Below, piece after piece: positions 44,601 through 56,200 of a stretch of 64,000 nt of DNA. Position numbers and translations under genes: made by a program. The notes under the pieces were generated by a model. The model had not been told where the DNA came from. It saw only the letters and a list, made by a program, of their open reading frames with translations, and searched no databases. The DNA lies in contig OZ024801.1 in assembly GCA_964017045.1 (NCBI GenBank), positions 28,616,049 to 28,680,048 of the forward strand, read 5' to 3'. The stretch is from Omphiscola glabra. Its lineage: Eukaryota > Mollusca > Gastropoda > Lymnaeidae. Each line of letters begins with the position of its first letter. The stretch's first letter is position 1.

Positions 44601-46226
44601 AAGAATTTCATAACATGAAGTGACAAACAACATTACTACAATAAGGATTTGATTATTCATTTTCTCACCTTTGTTTGCTTCACATGTCCACAACAGTTAA
44701 AACTATTGTGTTGTGCTTCACATGTCCACAGATAGAGAAATGCACAGAGCTAAAGGATTACATCACCAGCACTGAACAAATAGATGCTGTCATTGATTTC
44801 AGTGCCTACCACTCCCAGTCTCTCACGGATACTTTGGATTTGGTCAAGGGCAAGGTCAAGCTCTATATTTTCATTAGCACAGACTCTGTTTATGATGTAA
44901 GGATTTATTTATAGCTTAAGTATTCTAAAATAGACTGCCCATAATTTGTTTTTTGCATAAGTCAAGGTTGTATTATGTAAGCTAAATAGAGTTATTTTAG
45001 GCTAATGTCTAGTTATGTAGCCATGACGTCATTTGCGTGGATTCACGACCCATCTCTCGAAATTTACCTTATTTTAAATTATATGGCATCAATGGATCTA
45101 TTAATAGTACTGATGTTTGCAATCCCTTAAAAAATATTTGAAAACTTTGTTAATCTAAAGTAAAGAAAGCCCTTTATTGGGTTCATCTCGCACCTGATGT
45201 TACGTTACCTGTGTAAAATGTGGTAAACAAATACATTTTTGAGAGGGAATGTTTTTTTATAAGTGTATGAAAAATTTAAATACATTACTTTAAAGTCATT
45301 AATGGGAACTCCTACTCTACCTCATGCCTCTTCTATAATTGATATTCAATATGAACTGTATTTCTAAATTTTGCTTTCGTTATTGATATATTATACATTA
45401 AAAAATACCAGCATCATCTATTTTCATTTTGCTCAAGTTCATGATGCGTTATTTTCAGGTTTGTCACAAGAATCACACGGAGCCAAGCCTAGAGACAGAT
45501 TCTGTTCGACCCGCATCAGCAGAAGCGAGAGAAAAGCTTGAGGCCAAGGAGGGCTATGGCCATCGCAAGCTTTTGTGCGAAGAGACTTTGGCCACCTACA
45601 GACTAGAGAAGAATGGTCCGCCTTATGTGATTCTGAGACTGCCAGATGTTGTGGGCCCTCGAGACAATACCTACCGCTGGTGGATTTACCAGCTTTGGAT
45701 GAAGCTCAGGCCTTATTTGGAGAAAGATGTTGTTGTACCTTCACATCTGGAGAAACGGCCTATGAGCTTGGTTTACGTCAACGATGTTGCCGATTTGATT
45801 CTAAATCTTGTGCACGGTTTATTTCCTGCGGCAACTGATCAAATCTTTAATTTGGCACAGAAAGAATTAATAACCCTGAAAGATTTCCTAGAGGATATGA
45901 AAAAGGAACTGAACCTGACTGATATTAATATTGCTGTCAATAACAAGCCAGACACAATAAGGCTGTTCCCATCAGTTCATGTTGGGCCTGTGGATACCAC
46001 GAAAGCAGAGACAATCTTGAGGTGGTCACCAACAAAATGGGAAGCTGTCTTGAGGCTTACGTGCGATTACTACGAGAAAGCCATCAAGAATGTGTATTTT
46101 GACAGAGTTAGGAATGACATGATCAGGACCATGCAGACCTATTTCACATCAAAGCCCTATAACGTCATCAGAGGCCTTAAAGATGTCTATGGCTTACAGT
46201 ATCCAGAGCAGAGAGATGAGCTGTAA
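41608..46226 (+). CDS. secreted NAD-dependent epimerase/dehydratase (atypical extended SDR)
   Basis: Four exons joined by phase: 41608-41749, 42342-42490, 44732-44896 and 45459-46226. From the ATG at 41641 it gives 396 residues; an in-frame ATG at 41608 adds 11. Exon 1 encodes a hydrophobic leader (MLSLVCLLFSLCPCL), so secretion or ER entry is likely. The Rossmann nucleotide motif GGNGFIG (36-42) spans intron 1. Exon 3 ends in FISTDSVYD, supplying the active-site Ser/Thr; exon 4 has Y174-GHR-K178, the YxxxK pair. RPMSLVYVNDVADLI and LRWSPTKWEAVL fit the C-terminal substrate region of extended SDRs. The closest groups I know are nucleoside-sugar epimerases and the plant/cyanobacterial CSP41-like proteins. 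The substrate is unknown. AATAAA lies at 46273-46278. Intron 2 carries a hAT element. Confidence 0.85.
42611..43929 (+). mobile_element. hAT element in intron 2, exact 8-bp duplication
   Basis: Starts CAGGGCCGGATTAACG and ends TTAAAATCCGGCCCTG. The exact duplication CCTAAGTG flanks it (42603-42610 and 43930-43937). GTGCCTTGGGCAC words sit inside both ends. At 1319 bp it keeps only the transposase C-terminus. It is in the same transcriptional direction as the host gene. Confidence 0.92.
43010..43639 (+). pseudogene. C-terminal part of hAT transposase
   Basis: An open frame of 209 residues beginning at a TTG without a true start. It carries the dimerisation end FPNVEIALGIFLTLMV, STEHSFSQLKRTKN and MKQERLDSLSLLMI. 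It is related to the decayed transposase at 34660-36205. The N-terminal two thirds are missing. No stops interrupt the remaining frame. Confidence 0.8.
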
Positions 46227-46618
46227 ATGGCTTGTCTGCATATTCCAGTGCCAATAAGATATCTAAGCAATGAATAAAAATTTTTTATCTCTCTTTTGTT
46301 ATGATGTCATCAGAGGCCTTTAAGCTGTCTATGGTTTACAGCAGTGGTTCTCAACCTTCCTAATGCCGCGACCCTTTAATACAGTTCCGCATGTTGTGGC
46401 GCGCCCCCCCCCCCCCGGCGACACAATTATTTTTGTTGATAAATCATTACTGTAGAACATGTGTTTTCAGATGGTCTTAGGCGACCCCTGGGTTGGGTTG
46501 AGAACCGCTGGTTTACAGTATCCAGAGCAGAGAGATGAGTTGTAAATGGCTTGTCTGCATATTCCAGTGCCAATAAGATATCTAAGCAATGAATAAAATA
46601 ATTTTATCTCTCTTGTTT
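46164..46618 (+). repeat. tandem duplication of the last-exon end and 3' UTR, split by SPIN
   Basis: The segment 46164-46300 (last 21 codons, stop, UTR and AATAAA) is repeated at 46306-46341 plus 46519-46618. Shared words are GTCATCAGAGGCCTT, TATCCAGAGCAGAGAGATGA and GGCTTGTCTGCATATTCCAG. The copy has a stop (CTTTAA) where the gene has CTTAAA, so it no longer codes. It carries a second AATAAA at 46592-46597. Confidence 0.9.
46342..46510. mobile_element. SPIN-like non-autonomous hAT, 169 bp, exact 8-bp duplication
   Basis: Starts CAGTGGTTCTCAACCTTCC and ends GGGTTGAGAACCGCTG. The exact duplication GTTTACAG lies at 46334-46341 and 46511-46518. Interior words TAATGCCGCGACCC and GATGGTCTTAGGCGACCCC match the SPIN consensus as I recall it and the 18555-18711 end of the larger copy. 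A C-run at 46404-46418 has grown inside. Confidence 0.92.
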
Positions 46619-49556
46619 TAAAATAATTTGACTCTGAAAGTGGGGAACATTGAAAAGGAGATGATGATAGCATACAAATTGTAAACACTGAAAAACACAT
46701 TCACTTTTTAATGAAATTTTTCAACACCTGAACTTTTCAACAATTTTTTTTAATTAAAAACAGAAAACAACCTTGCAGTCACTGTTGGGTTATTTTCTTT
46801 AGGATACTTCCAATAAAACCAAACCCTGATTGTCAATGGATTACAATAGAACTGCTTTGGTCATTGATGAGGAAGGGAAGAGCCCCCCTTAATTGTATAT
46901 GGATGAGAGCTTAAAGATCAAGGTGAATTCTTTCTCTTAAAGTTAGGACCGAAAGATATAAGCCCCAGGCTGGGGTACCGCGCTTCATAAGACCACTGTA
47001 ATAATAAGAATATAAAAATTATTTTTATATCCCGGTCTGTGCGAATTTACCAGTGTGCTCCCCTAGTGGCTACCAAATCTAAATGATCACAAATTAAGTC
47101 ACTAAAGAAGTTCACTGATGGCTGATTTCTACACTAGAGAAATACTTACCAAATCTAAATGATCACTAAAGTGTCATTATTTTCACTAAAGAAGTTCATT
47201 TGTGGCCGATTGCTACACTAGAGAAATACTTTAGGTGTCATGTTTTTAAATTGTTATAATTATAAAATGTTGTCTTCTTTAAAATGTGTATTTATTTATG
47301 TGCTGAAAATGAATATGTAAAATGTAATAAAAAAACTTTTCCAATCATTTGGATCAATGAAGAATTCTTTCTTATCTTCAATGAAAGGCAAAGATGATAA
47401 AATCATTGAGAATCATTTTTGATATTTTAGAATGGAGTGTCAATACTTTTTACATGCAAGTCCATAAATAATTTATAAACTGCATAGACTCTCCTTTTTA
47501 AATCCTTTATTATATATTAACTTTGCTTTTGTGCGTGGCTGGCTGGCAAAATCTTCGGACTGCTAATTGACCCACTTCCCATCAACCTATCGACACAAAA
47601 TAAGCACGTAGACTTGCAGCGGATGACAACACATTCTTTCAAATTTTCAGCCCAACCCCCCACCCCCACCCGCCTTTTCCAAAAAAAATAAACCAGTTTT
47701 TCCTTTTTCTAGGATACGATAAAGGAAATAAGATTTGGCAAAATTCCGGATTACTGCACTAAATAAGATTCTTTTTTTTAAAAATATGGCAAGTGCATTT
47801 GGTGCGTAATATTTTCTTTTGTTTTTTCTCAAATAGTTGGTAAAGCAAATCTGCAGCGTAAAAGCGGGTGGGTCATTAAAAAATCCAGGGGCGTAAACAA
47901 AATTTGTGTGGGGAGGGGGGCAATAATTGGTATTCTGATAAAGTGCTTACTTAAATGAATGTTTTGTCAAATCTCCCCCCCCCCCCCCCCCCCAATTACT
48001 GGTTGTTACATTTTATAAAGGATTTATAGAAAAACGTTGTTTGTAAGGGTTAAATTATTGGCACATATTGCATTTTACAAATATGCTAACTGAATTTTTG
48101 TATCACTATAACTAGACCTACTGTAACATTATTATACCCCTATCATGTGACATGACGTATATAATTCCACCTCTTTTTTGTGTAAGCAGACATTGCAGTC
48201 AGTATTAACTTATGTTTATTTTACAGCTGTGTGTGTCAACTTGCATGTCAGTGTGGCACCGATTATTAATTATGTAGCCGTAATGTATTTTTAAAATTCA
48301 AATTTTTATGTAATTAATTGTCAACTTGTTCATATATCAAATCTCTTTGCTGACCTTTATGCAATTACTGTTGTGCAAGGATAACTTCATTTACGTAGCT
48401 TTCACACAATTTTCCCCCAAACTTTGTTTCTGGTAAACTGAGGGGTAAAAATATTTCCCTCACTTGCATATTATGTACTACTTTTGATCTGATGAAATAA
48501 TCTGGGCATTACTGCCTTGAATATGAAATATCATTATCATTAAGTATTAATTTATATACACGGGGGGGGGGGAGAGAGAGAGAGAAGGAGAGGGTTGTAC
48601 ATATTTACAAGAAGATTTTTGAATTTTATTTTTTACATCTACTTGGTGCTAATTAATATTTAAAATATATTTTGTTTGTTTTAAATAGTACATGCTATGA
48701 CTATAAATGTTTTAAGTAGTACATGCTATGACTATAAATGTTTTAAATAGTACATGCTATGACTATAAATGTTTTAAATAGTACATGCTATGACTATAAA
48801 TGTTTTAAATAGTACATGCTATGACTATAAATGAAATATACTTGAAAGCTTTAATAAAATATAGCAATAAAAGTGAAAGACTCCATTTCGTGGGTAATTT
48901 TTTATCTTTATAGCTCTCCTGCAATAATTCTCTGTTTCTTATGTTGCCAAACATTTCGTTTTCATCTGTATTTGTCAATAATCAACACTAAAGTCTATCT
49001 TCACTAAATTCTATTCTATCAACAAACTTTTATTTTTAAAAGATTAATTTTGAAATTATCAAATATTAAAACTGCACACTCTACATGTTAGCAAATGGAC
49101 ATCCATAAATATCTTTTAGTAAAAAAAAAAGCAACTTAGAAATGTACACCCATAAATAATCAATCTACTTATGGCAAATTCCACAATGAAGTAAAAATAA
49201 TAATAATTTAAAAATTTTGTTTTGTTACTGGCGACATGCAACATAACTTTACAGGAATTATTTTTTTTTGCAGGTTATTAAAAGTTATTTTTTAAACTTC
49301 AAATTTCTATTCAAAGAATTTATAATAAAAATATAAGTAGCTCCTCAGATTGTAAGATGATGAATTGTATCATACTAATATAATTTTTAATTGCAATTAA
49401 GGTAAGAAGATTATTTTTTAAATTTCATTCAGGAGGCCCAGATTTGCAAAAATGGTGATTATCAGACACAGCAATAAAATTAGAATAGTTTTCAGAGTTT
49501 ATATATTAGAAGGCATACTTTTCCCCTTCATGGAGTTCCATTCATTTAAACTGAAG
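46619..49556. other. intergenic region between dehydrogenase-like gene and Nup54
   Basis: No gene found. Around 46925-47220 there is a dispersed repeat (AAAGTTAGGACCGAAAGATA, also near 57640) with an internal tandem duplication of the AAATCTAAATGATCAC to AGAGAAATACTT block. A C-run lies near 47975-47993 and a GA microsatellite near 48570-48590. Confidence 0.45.
48687..48833. repeat. 31-bp tandem repeat, five units
   Basis: Nearly perfect units of AGTACATGCTATGACTATAA plus ATGTTTTAAAT, with one G/A difference. The high identity means recent expansion. Confidence 0.95.
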
Positions 49557-49861
49557 CAGGGGTGCCAACCCAAAAGGCTTCATGGGGCCACCTTGACATC
49601 GAGTGAAATTTCTCAAGCCTCATGTAATTACACCTAATAATAAAATGTTAAGACAAACACCCACTAAATTCTGTGTAGAAATATTTTTCTATTCTTAAAT
49701 GCAGGTTATGAAAACCAAACTATTTTGATATTTACTTTTTACATATTTTAAAATCTATCTTACCATTTTAAAATCGATTTCTTTTTCAATTGAACAAATA
49801 AATTTATTGGTAATAAATCAGGCTATATTTGATGTGGTGAGCCGTGGGTTGGCCATCCCTG
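49557..49861. mobile_element. hAT-like MITE, 305 bp
   Basis: Left end CAGGGGTGCCAACCCA and right end, reversed, CAGGGATGGCCAACCCA pair well. The flanking octamers AACTGAAG and AATAAAAG agree at 5 of 8 only. Confidence 0.55.
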
Positions 49862-50271
49862 AATAAAAGCCTCACAGAAATTTATCTCAAATAAAGAAGT
49901 TTTAAAAATCATCCGTTTCAGCTTCAGAAATTTTTATTGACAAAAATATTGCATTGTGTCTCCACATGAGATGTCAATTCAAAAAAACAAGTTTGCCTTC
50001 ACAAGAAACATATGCAGTTGATGGACAGCGCAATTTTTTTTCCCCCAAATCATTTCAATTTTAGTTTTTATTCATTTTATTGGAAGAGATGAATATACTT
50101 TTTTTTTTTTTAAATGATTACCAGTACAGGACCACTTGGTATTCCATAACTTATTCGGTATTTTCAAGAGAGAGCATTTCAACACTCATGGTTTCCCATG
50201 AAGATTATTTAGGACGAGTCTTCACCAACCTCTTTCACTTGTCACGTGGTAGCCAAACATTACCAGCATAA

Positions 50272-53200
50272 TCACCTAGCAGGTGTCTTGGATATGCCTT
50301 GTTCAATGAGCTGCAAATCTGTGGCATCTTCTTTGATGATTTCAATGAGATACTGGAGACCTTCTTGTTGTTGCTTGAGTATCTGAGTTGGTAAAAAAAA
50401 TTAATTAAAAAAACCATAAGCTGTTAATGTTCATAAATAAAAATTTTACAATGCTGTTATGGATCTATAAACTGTTTGGTACATGGGATCTGAGACATGA
50501 AACATCAGGTTTAATCACCATGGAGCATTACCTCACCATAAAGCAATCAAATGAAGGTAAATTACAAGTCTCACAATTTTTATTTCTGCTTGTGTGTCTT
50601 CATCCATCTGGTAGGTGGAATCCCCTCGCCCTGAAGCCATTTGTAGCTGCATCCTCATCTGAGACATTAGTTCATTTAAACGACCCTGTAGAGAGAACAC
50701 ACTGAGGTTAGTTAATTTCTAAGTTATTGATAAAATATTCAATCAAATGGTTATTTTGTTTATGTTAACGATTAATCATAGTTCAGAAAAATTATTGGTG
50801 GTATAGTGAGAATGTCAAAATACTATACCTTAAACTGTGTAGGATGATTAAGCTCTACTTGTAATTGCTCCAGCTGAACTTTCAGTGTCTCTTCTTCCAC
50901 TTGAATGGCGTAACCCATTTTACGATAGATTTCTTGCTTCACTACAACCTGGAAATTTCGTTTCACTTTACAATTTTCACCAAAGCATTTTGTCACTTGT
51001 CTAACTTACAATATAAAAAAGACCAGCTTTAAATAATTGCTTTCTTCAAAACAAAATTAAAGACATTTTAATATGAAATATTCACTTTATTAAGGTCATC
51101 CTCTTACCCATGTTTAAAAAACACTTTAGGGTCAAGAATGAGTTGTACCTTAAGCAGCCTATGGCCAAGTTCCAGATCTTTTCGTTTGTAATCTTCCAAT
51201 TTTGAGAGCATGGTGCTGTGCTGGGTTTGCAGGTCAGACAAATCAGAGGCAATAACCTTGTTTAAAAGATGCACAAAATAAGATAAAAACTTTCTACAGC
51301 AACATTGATATGACACATAGTAATGCAGTCAGTACATTTAATTCTCTGGGCATGACAAAAAGTATGATGTAATGGTGAGCCCAATGGTGCGCAAAATAGA
51401 AATCCCTGGTAACTGCACTAAATTCTTAAAAATACGGCAGGTGCTTTTGGTGCAAAATATTTTCATTTATTTTACGGAAATAGTCTCAATTTATTATTAC
51501 TACAGTGGTTTTATATAGCCTGGTAGTCTAACCAAGGGCTGGGCTAACTGCGCTTCACATAAAAATAAGAACAATGGAAAAAAATTCCAACTGTGTCACA
51601 TAATCCAGGTAAATCTAGATATGTACTCGATATGTAGTGACCAGACTGGGATAATGGGGTGGTGAATTCACATGTTTGGCAGAAAACACACCTGCTAAGA
51701 CCAAGTGACCTAAAATTTTATTCTAAGCACCAGTCAATTATTTTTTAATTCCAGTCATTACCTGTTTTAAAATCATTCAGCTGATGGGTATGGATATTTA
51801 CTGTTCAATAAAGCAGTGTTTCTCAATGTGGGCCATATGACCCTGCATATTTCTTGGGGCCCCAAAATAAAAAAAAAAGGATTTGAAGCATATAAAAATA
51901 GCAGTTTTTTAAATAGTAATAAGATGGAAGGGGGCCAAGGAGCTAAATAAAATGTTAAAGTAGGCCTTGGGGGGGGGGGGGGGGGAAGTTTCAGAAATGC
52001 TTCAATAAACCACCTATTGTGTATAACTAAGCTAAGAATATTTTGTTTTCCTTTCATTAACTTCTCTAGTGCAAACTTATCCTAAAAATATGCTACCCAA
52101 TAATAACCTCAGTCACAATTAGCTTGGGAAAACTGATGCTTTTCTGCAGTTGCATTCATGACAAATGTTTGGCCAGAAAAATAAATAATACAAAAGGATG
52201 ACATTCTGTAACATACAGTGTTTAGGTTTAATTCAGCATGCACAGATAAGCACTTTAAATTTTTAAAAATTCAATTCTTCAAGGAATCAAGTAAGTCCGA
52301 ATGCATGTTTCAGCTTATCTCTAATTACCCTGGCTCATTCAGCTAAGTATGAGCCCACTGACAATAACTGCGCACAGGCACTCACACCGTTTTGTTTGCT
52401 GTGCACAGACATTCATGAAAAACCCTTAGGAATCTTACATCAAGTCTTTGTTGATACAGCTTTGTTTGCTCGGCTTGGTGTTTTAATCTTCTCTGCAACT
52501 CCTTGAATCCAATCATTGGCACTGGAATGTATTTATCAGGATCTGGGTTGTCCAGTTTGGCTTGCTGCCACAGCAAGGGGTCAATGCCTGAATTTGAAAA
52601 ATGTGTAGTTTTTTTAATTCTGCTAGATCAGGGGTCACCAAACTTTTTTCACAGCAGGCCGGATGAACTGGCCGGATAACGGAAAAATATAATGATCAAG
52701 GGCCGGATAATCATTCTGTACAATAATACAAGCTAGTTCAAGTACCTTCGGCGGGCCGGATGAACTGGCCTCACGGGCCATAGTTTGGTGACCCCTGTGC
52801 TAGAGCATGCTGTGTTAACATTTATGAGTCATTTTTTAACAATTTAGAAGAAAGATGGTAGCCATTAAATTTAAAAAAGTAAATGCCTCTGATGAGCATG
52901 TTAATGTACTATTAGGTCTCAGTATACCACTGCAGGCAGCCGGGCTAATTTCATCAATCAGTACGCTCAAAGTGGGACTGAAGATCCGAACGACCTCTTC
53001 TTTGTTTTTGTTTTACAAGTTAGAAATGCAGTCCAGCTATTTTCTTTATTAAAATGTAAGAATATCAGACCTGTTTACCCCCAACTCCTAAAATAGTACA
53101 ATATCGTCTCAAAATCATACAATGCAGCATTTTAATAGTAAATAAATAAACATACATATGATGCATACAATAACTACTCGCATCGCATGTCTAGAGGGAT

Positions 53201-56200
53201 CTGGTTAAACTGGCGCCAAAAGAGGTAACTTCTAAAATTAGATGACCGACGATTATATTACAATATGCGGTCACTTTGATTTGCAGACGTGTATTTGCTA
53301 TAGATATTGATTTATATCGAGTGAAGGTGCAGAACAAACAAAATATTATGTAAAAAAAAATTATGTCATATGGCACAGAAGAAAACAAAACCAAGGATTG
53401 ACTAAAATTGTCACAAAAGCGACTACGCTAATATTACTGTTGCCATGTCTAGCAAGTTAATTATGTAAAAAAAGCACACAACGCAACAATTTAATCATCA
53501 TCACTATTATTATGAAAATGTGGCAGTGTTAATTTAAAATACTTAATTATTTAGACTCCCCGCCTACACAAAATCTCCTAAATCAACACCACCGCCTCAG
53601 CGCAAACATAATATTTGGTACCCTACCAATCGTATTTCTGAATCCATGGATGTAGAAATCAGGTTAAAAATAACATCAGAAAATTTACTTTTTAATAATT
53701 ATTTTTTAATCGGAAAAAATACCAGAATATTTTCAACCCAATTTCTTAAAATTGGTATGTGTCAGGTCTTGGCGAACAATTGTTTAAAGGGACACCACAA
53801 AATTGTACATTGTATGCCGAAATTGTAAGAGTAAACAGGTCTGAAATATTACTCTTTGGAGGGGAAAAAAATAAATGAAATTGATACAAATAGATCATTA
53901 GCCTTGTGGTGCAATGGAGCGAATTTGCCTGCCTCTCAACCAAAAGGTAGCAGGTTTGAAGCTGCCTGGGTCATCCTCCCCAGCTATGGGTAACAGCCAG
54001 GCAGAATGGACCCAAGTAAGGCTGCTATACTTGGGGATTAAGTAAATCTTAAGTAAAACACCTCAACCTCTCAGGAAGACAGCCGCCAGCTTGTTATGGG
54101 ATTGAAAACCCGATGTCTACAAAACCAATAGCTATAGTCTTACCGGGGTATTAGAGGGACGATTGCATTCAAGATAGAAGCAATGAGAAATATAACACAT
54201 AGAGCAGGGAAAAACCTGATGACAAGCACACACAAAAAAAAATATATAATTTTGTGTACTACTAACTCTTATTATCTGAGATAAGTTACTATTTTTATTC
54301 TCTATTGTTTTTTTATTACTGTTCCTTTTTCTTTTCGAAGGCTTTCAGCCAAAACATCCACGGTCTTGTCTTCAGGTTTTCCCCCTAACCTGTGTGCTAT
54401 ATTTCTTATAGTCTCACCAATAGGTTACACTATATAAACAAATATATATAAACGGAGTTTTGTTTAAATGTTTACCAGCTGGAGGCTTGTCCAGATATTC
54501 CTTTAGCTGCTCATCAGTCCAGCCAACTTTAGGAAGCATGCTCTCAACATTCAACTGTGATGCGATCTGACTTTTCTGTGTTTGGTTATTCAGGAAGTTG
54601 AACAATTCATTTGCACTGATTCTCTTAGCAGGACCAGAGGCAGGGCGGTCTAAAATGTAGATGACTATCTCTGTCCTGTAAATTAGAAATCATTGGGTAG
54701 TATAATTTTTGAAATGATTAAACGTTTCATGAAAAAGAATATATTATAGGAAATTGACAGCTAATTATGGCTTTGCAGGTAGTAAAATGAAATTAAATCT
54801 GTGACTTTGACATCATGGCAATTTCTAAGCCCTGTATTATTTGTTTTCAATATACCTTTTCTGTTTTGAAAGTCAGTTGTTAAGAACTTTTGGTTCACAC
54901 ATTCTCCATAATATCTGACCTTCTGCAAAGAGTAATGCCAATGGAGATATAGTTTTACAACAGCTGCCAGGTCAATAAATTGTGAGAAAGACCTTTTGGG
55001 TTGGGTGGAGGCCTTAGCTAAATAAAATAATACATTGGTGGGCTGCCCCAGACTGTTTCCGAGGTAGGATAGATAGCATGGCTTGTTGTCCAGTGCTGAG
55101 GTCTGAGCCCCCATTAAAAGATTAGGGGTACTTTTTTCATTTCTGCTGTATCTAAATATTTTTTATTTGCAATGTATAAAAATTGTTATTAAATTATATT
55201 GTGTTATTTGCAATGTGTTAAAATTGTTATTATATTGTGTTATTTGCAATGTGTTCAAATCGTTATTATATTGTGTTATTGGTGGAAAAAAATAATGCTT
55301 TTGATGTTAGTGACTTATTTTTTAAGTGCACCAGTGCCTGAGAGAGTACAAATGTGTGCGTGTGTGTGTCTGATAGGTGAGATGAAGCTCATAAGAGGCA
55401 TCTTCATTATAACATAGTTCCTCTCAATCCACATCAATTGAGAACACCTTAATGCCAAAGCTTGTTTTCCATAAATGGCCATGTGTTGGATTTGAATTCT
55501 ATATACCGGTACTTGCACTAGTCTGTACCTGTCCTCTGGTAGCGGTCTTATGCCTTCAACACATACACTCAAAGTAGGCTTGTTTCCGAGAATCCTCTGT
55601 AATGTGTCTACAATTTGCTGCTGCGCTGCTGTGACCTCCTCCACTTTCTTAGCCAAGACCAGTGCAACCTGACCTATCTCATTGCTGCCTTTTGGAATTA
55701 GGTGATAGCCAAGTGCCTTTACAGTTGAAGAGAGACAACAAAAAGAATACTGACAGTATAATTTTGAAATGTAGCCAGTACAATATATATACTGGTGGCT
55801 CCAATTATAAAAGCTATATCTAAGTAAATAATAAGAAGACAGATAATGCTTGGTTAAGGTCATAGCTTCCTAAAACTCGTAAATCCTGAAAAACTGCAAA
55901 CTGGTAAAGAGAAAAAAAAAATCCCTTAAATGTTCATAAGCATAACCAAACAAAAACAGTTGAGACCAGTACTAACTGCTTTAAATTTAAAATTGAAATT
56001 TTTACCTTAAACCTGCAAAAATGATTGTCTGGCTTAAAGTCAACCACACCGTTCTGGGAGTAGTAGCCTTTCCCAGTCCCCCAGTAAGCCTGAAGCTGAT
56101 TCCATTTGGCAATGATAGCATCCCTTTCATCTCCGAAAATTTGTGGCAGAGATATAGCCATTGCAACATTAGCCAGGTTTACCTCTTCCTGCTGCTGGGG

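Noticed and set aside
47882..47998. MITE starting CAGGGGCGTAAAC
   Set aside because: No matching right end; the segment runs into a C homopolymer.
51813..52005. hAT element starting CAGTGTTTCTCAATGTGGG
   Set aside because: The left end looks right, but I could not find a matching right end or target duplication, so I did not list it as an element.
53903..53975. Functional tRNA gene
   Set aside because: A- and B-box-like words are present, but the stems do not pair and a SINE body follows.
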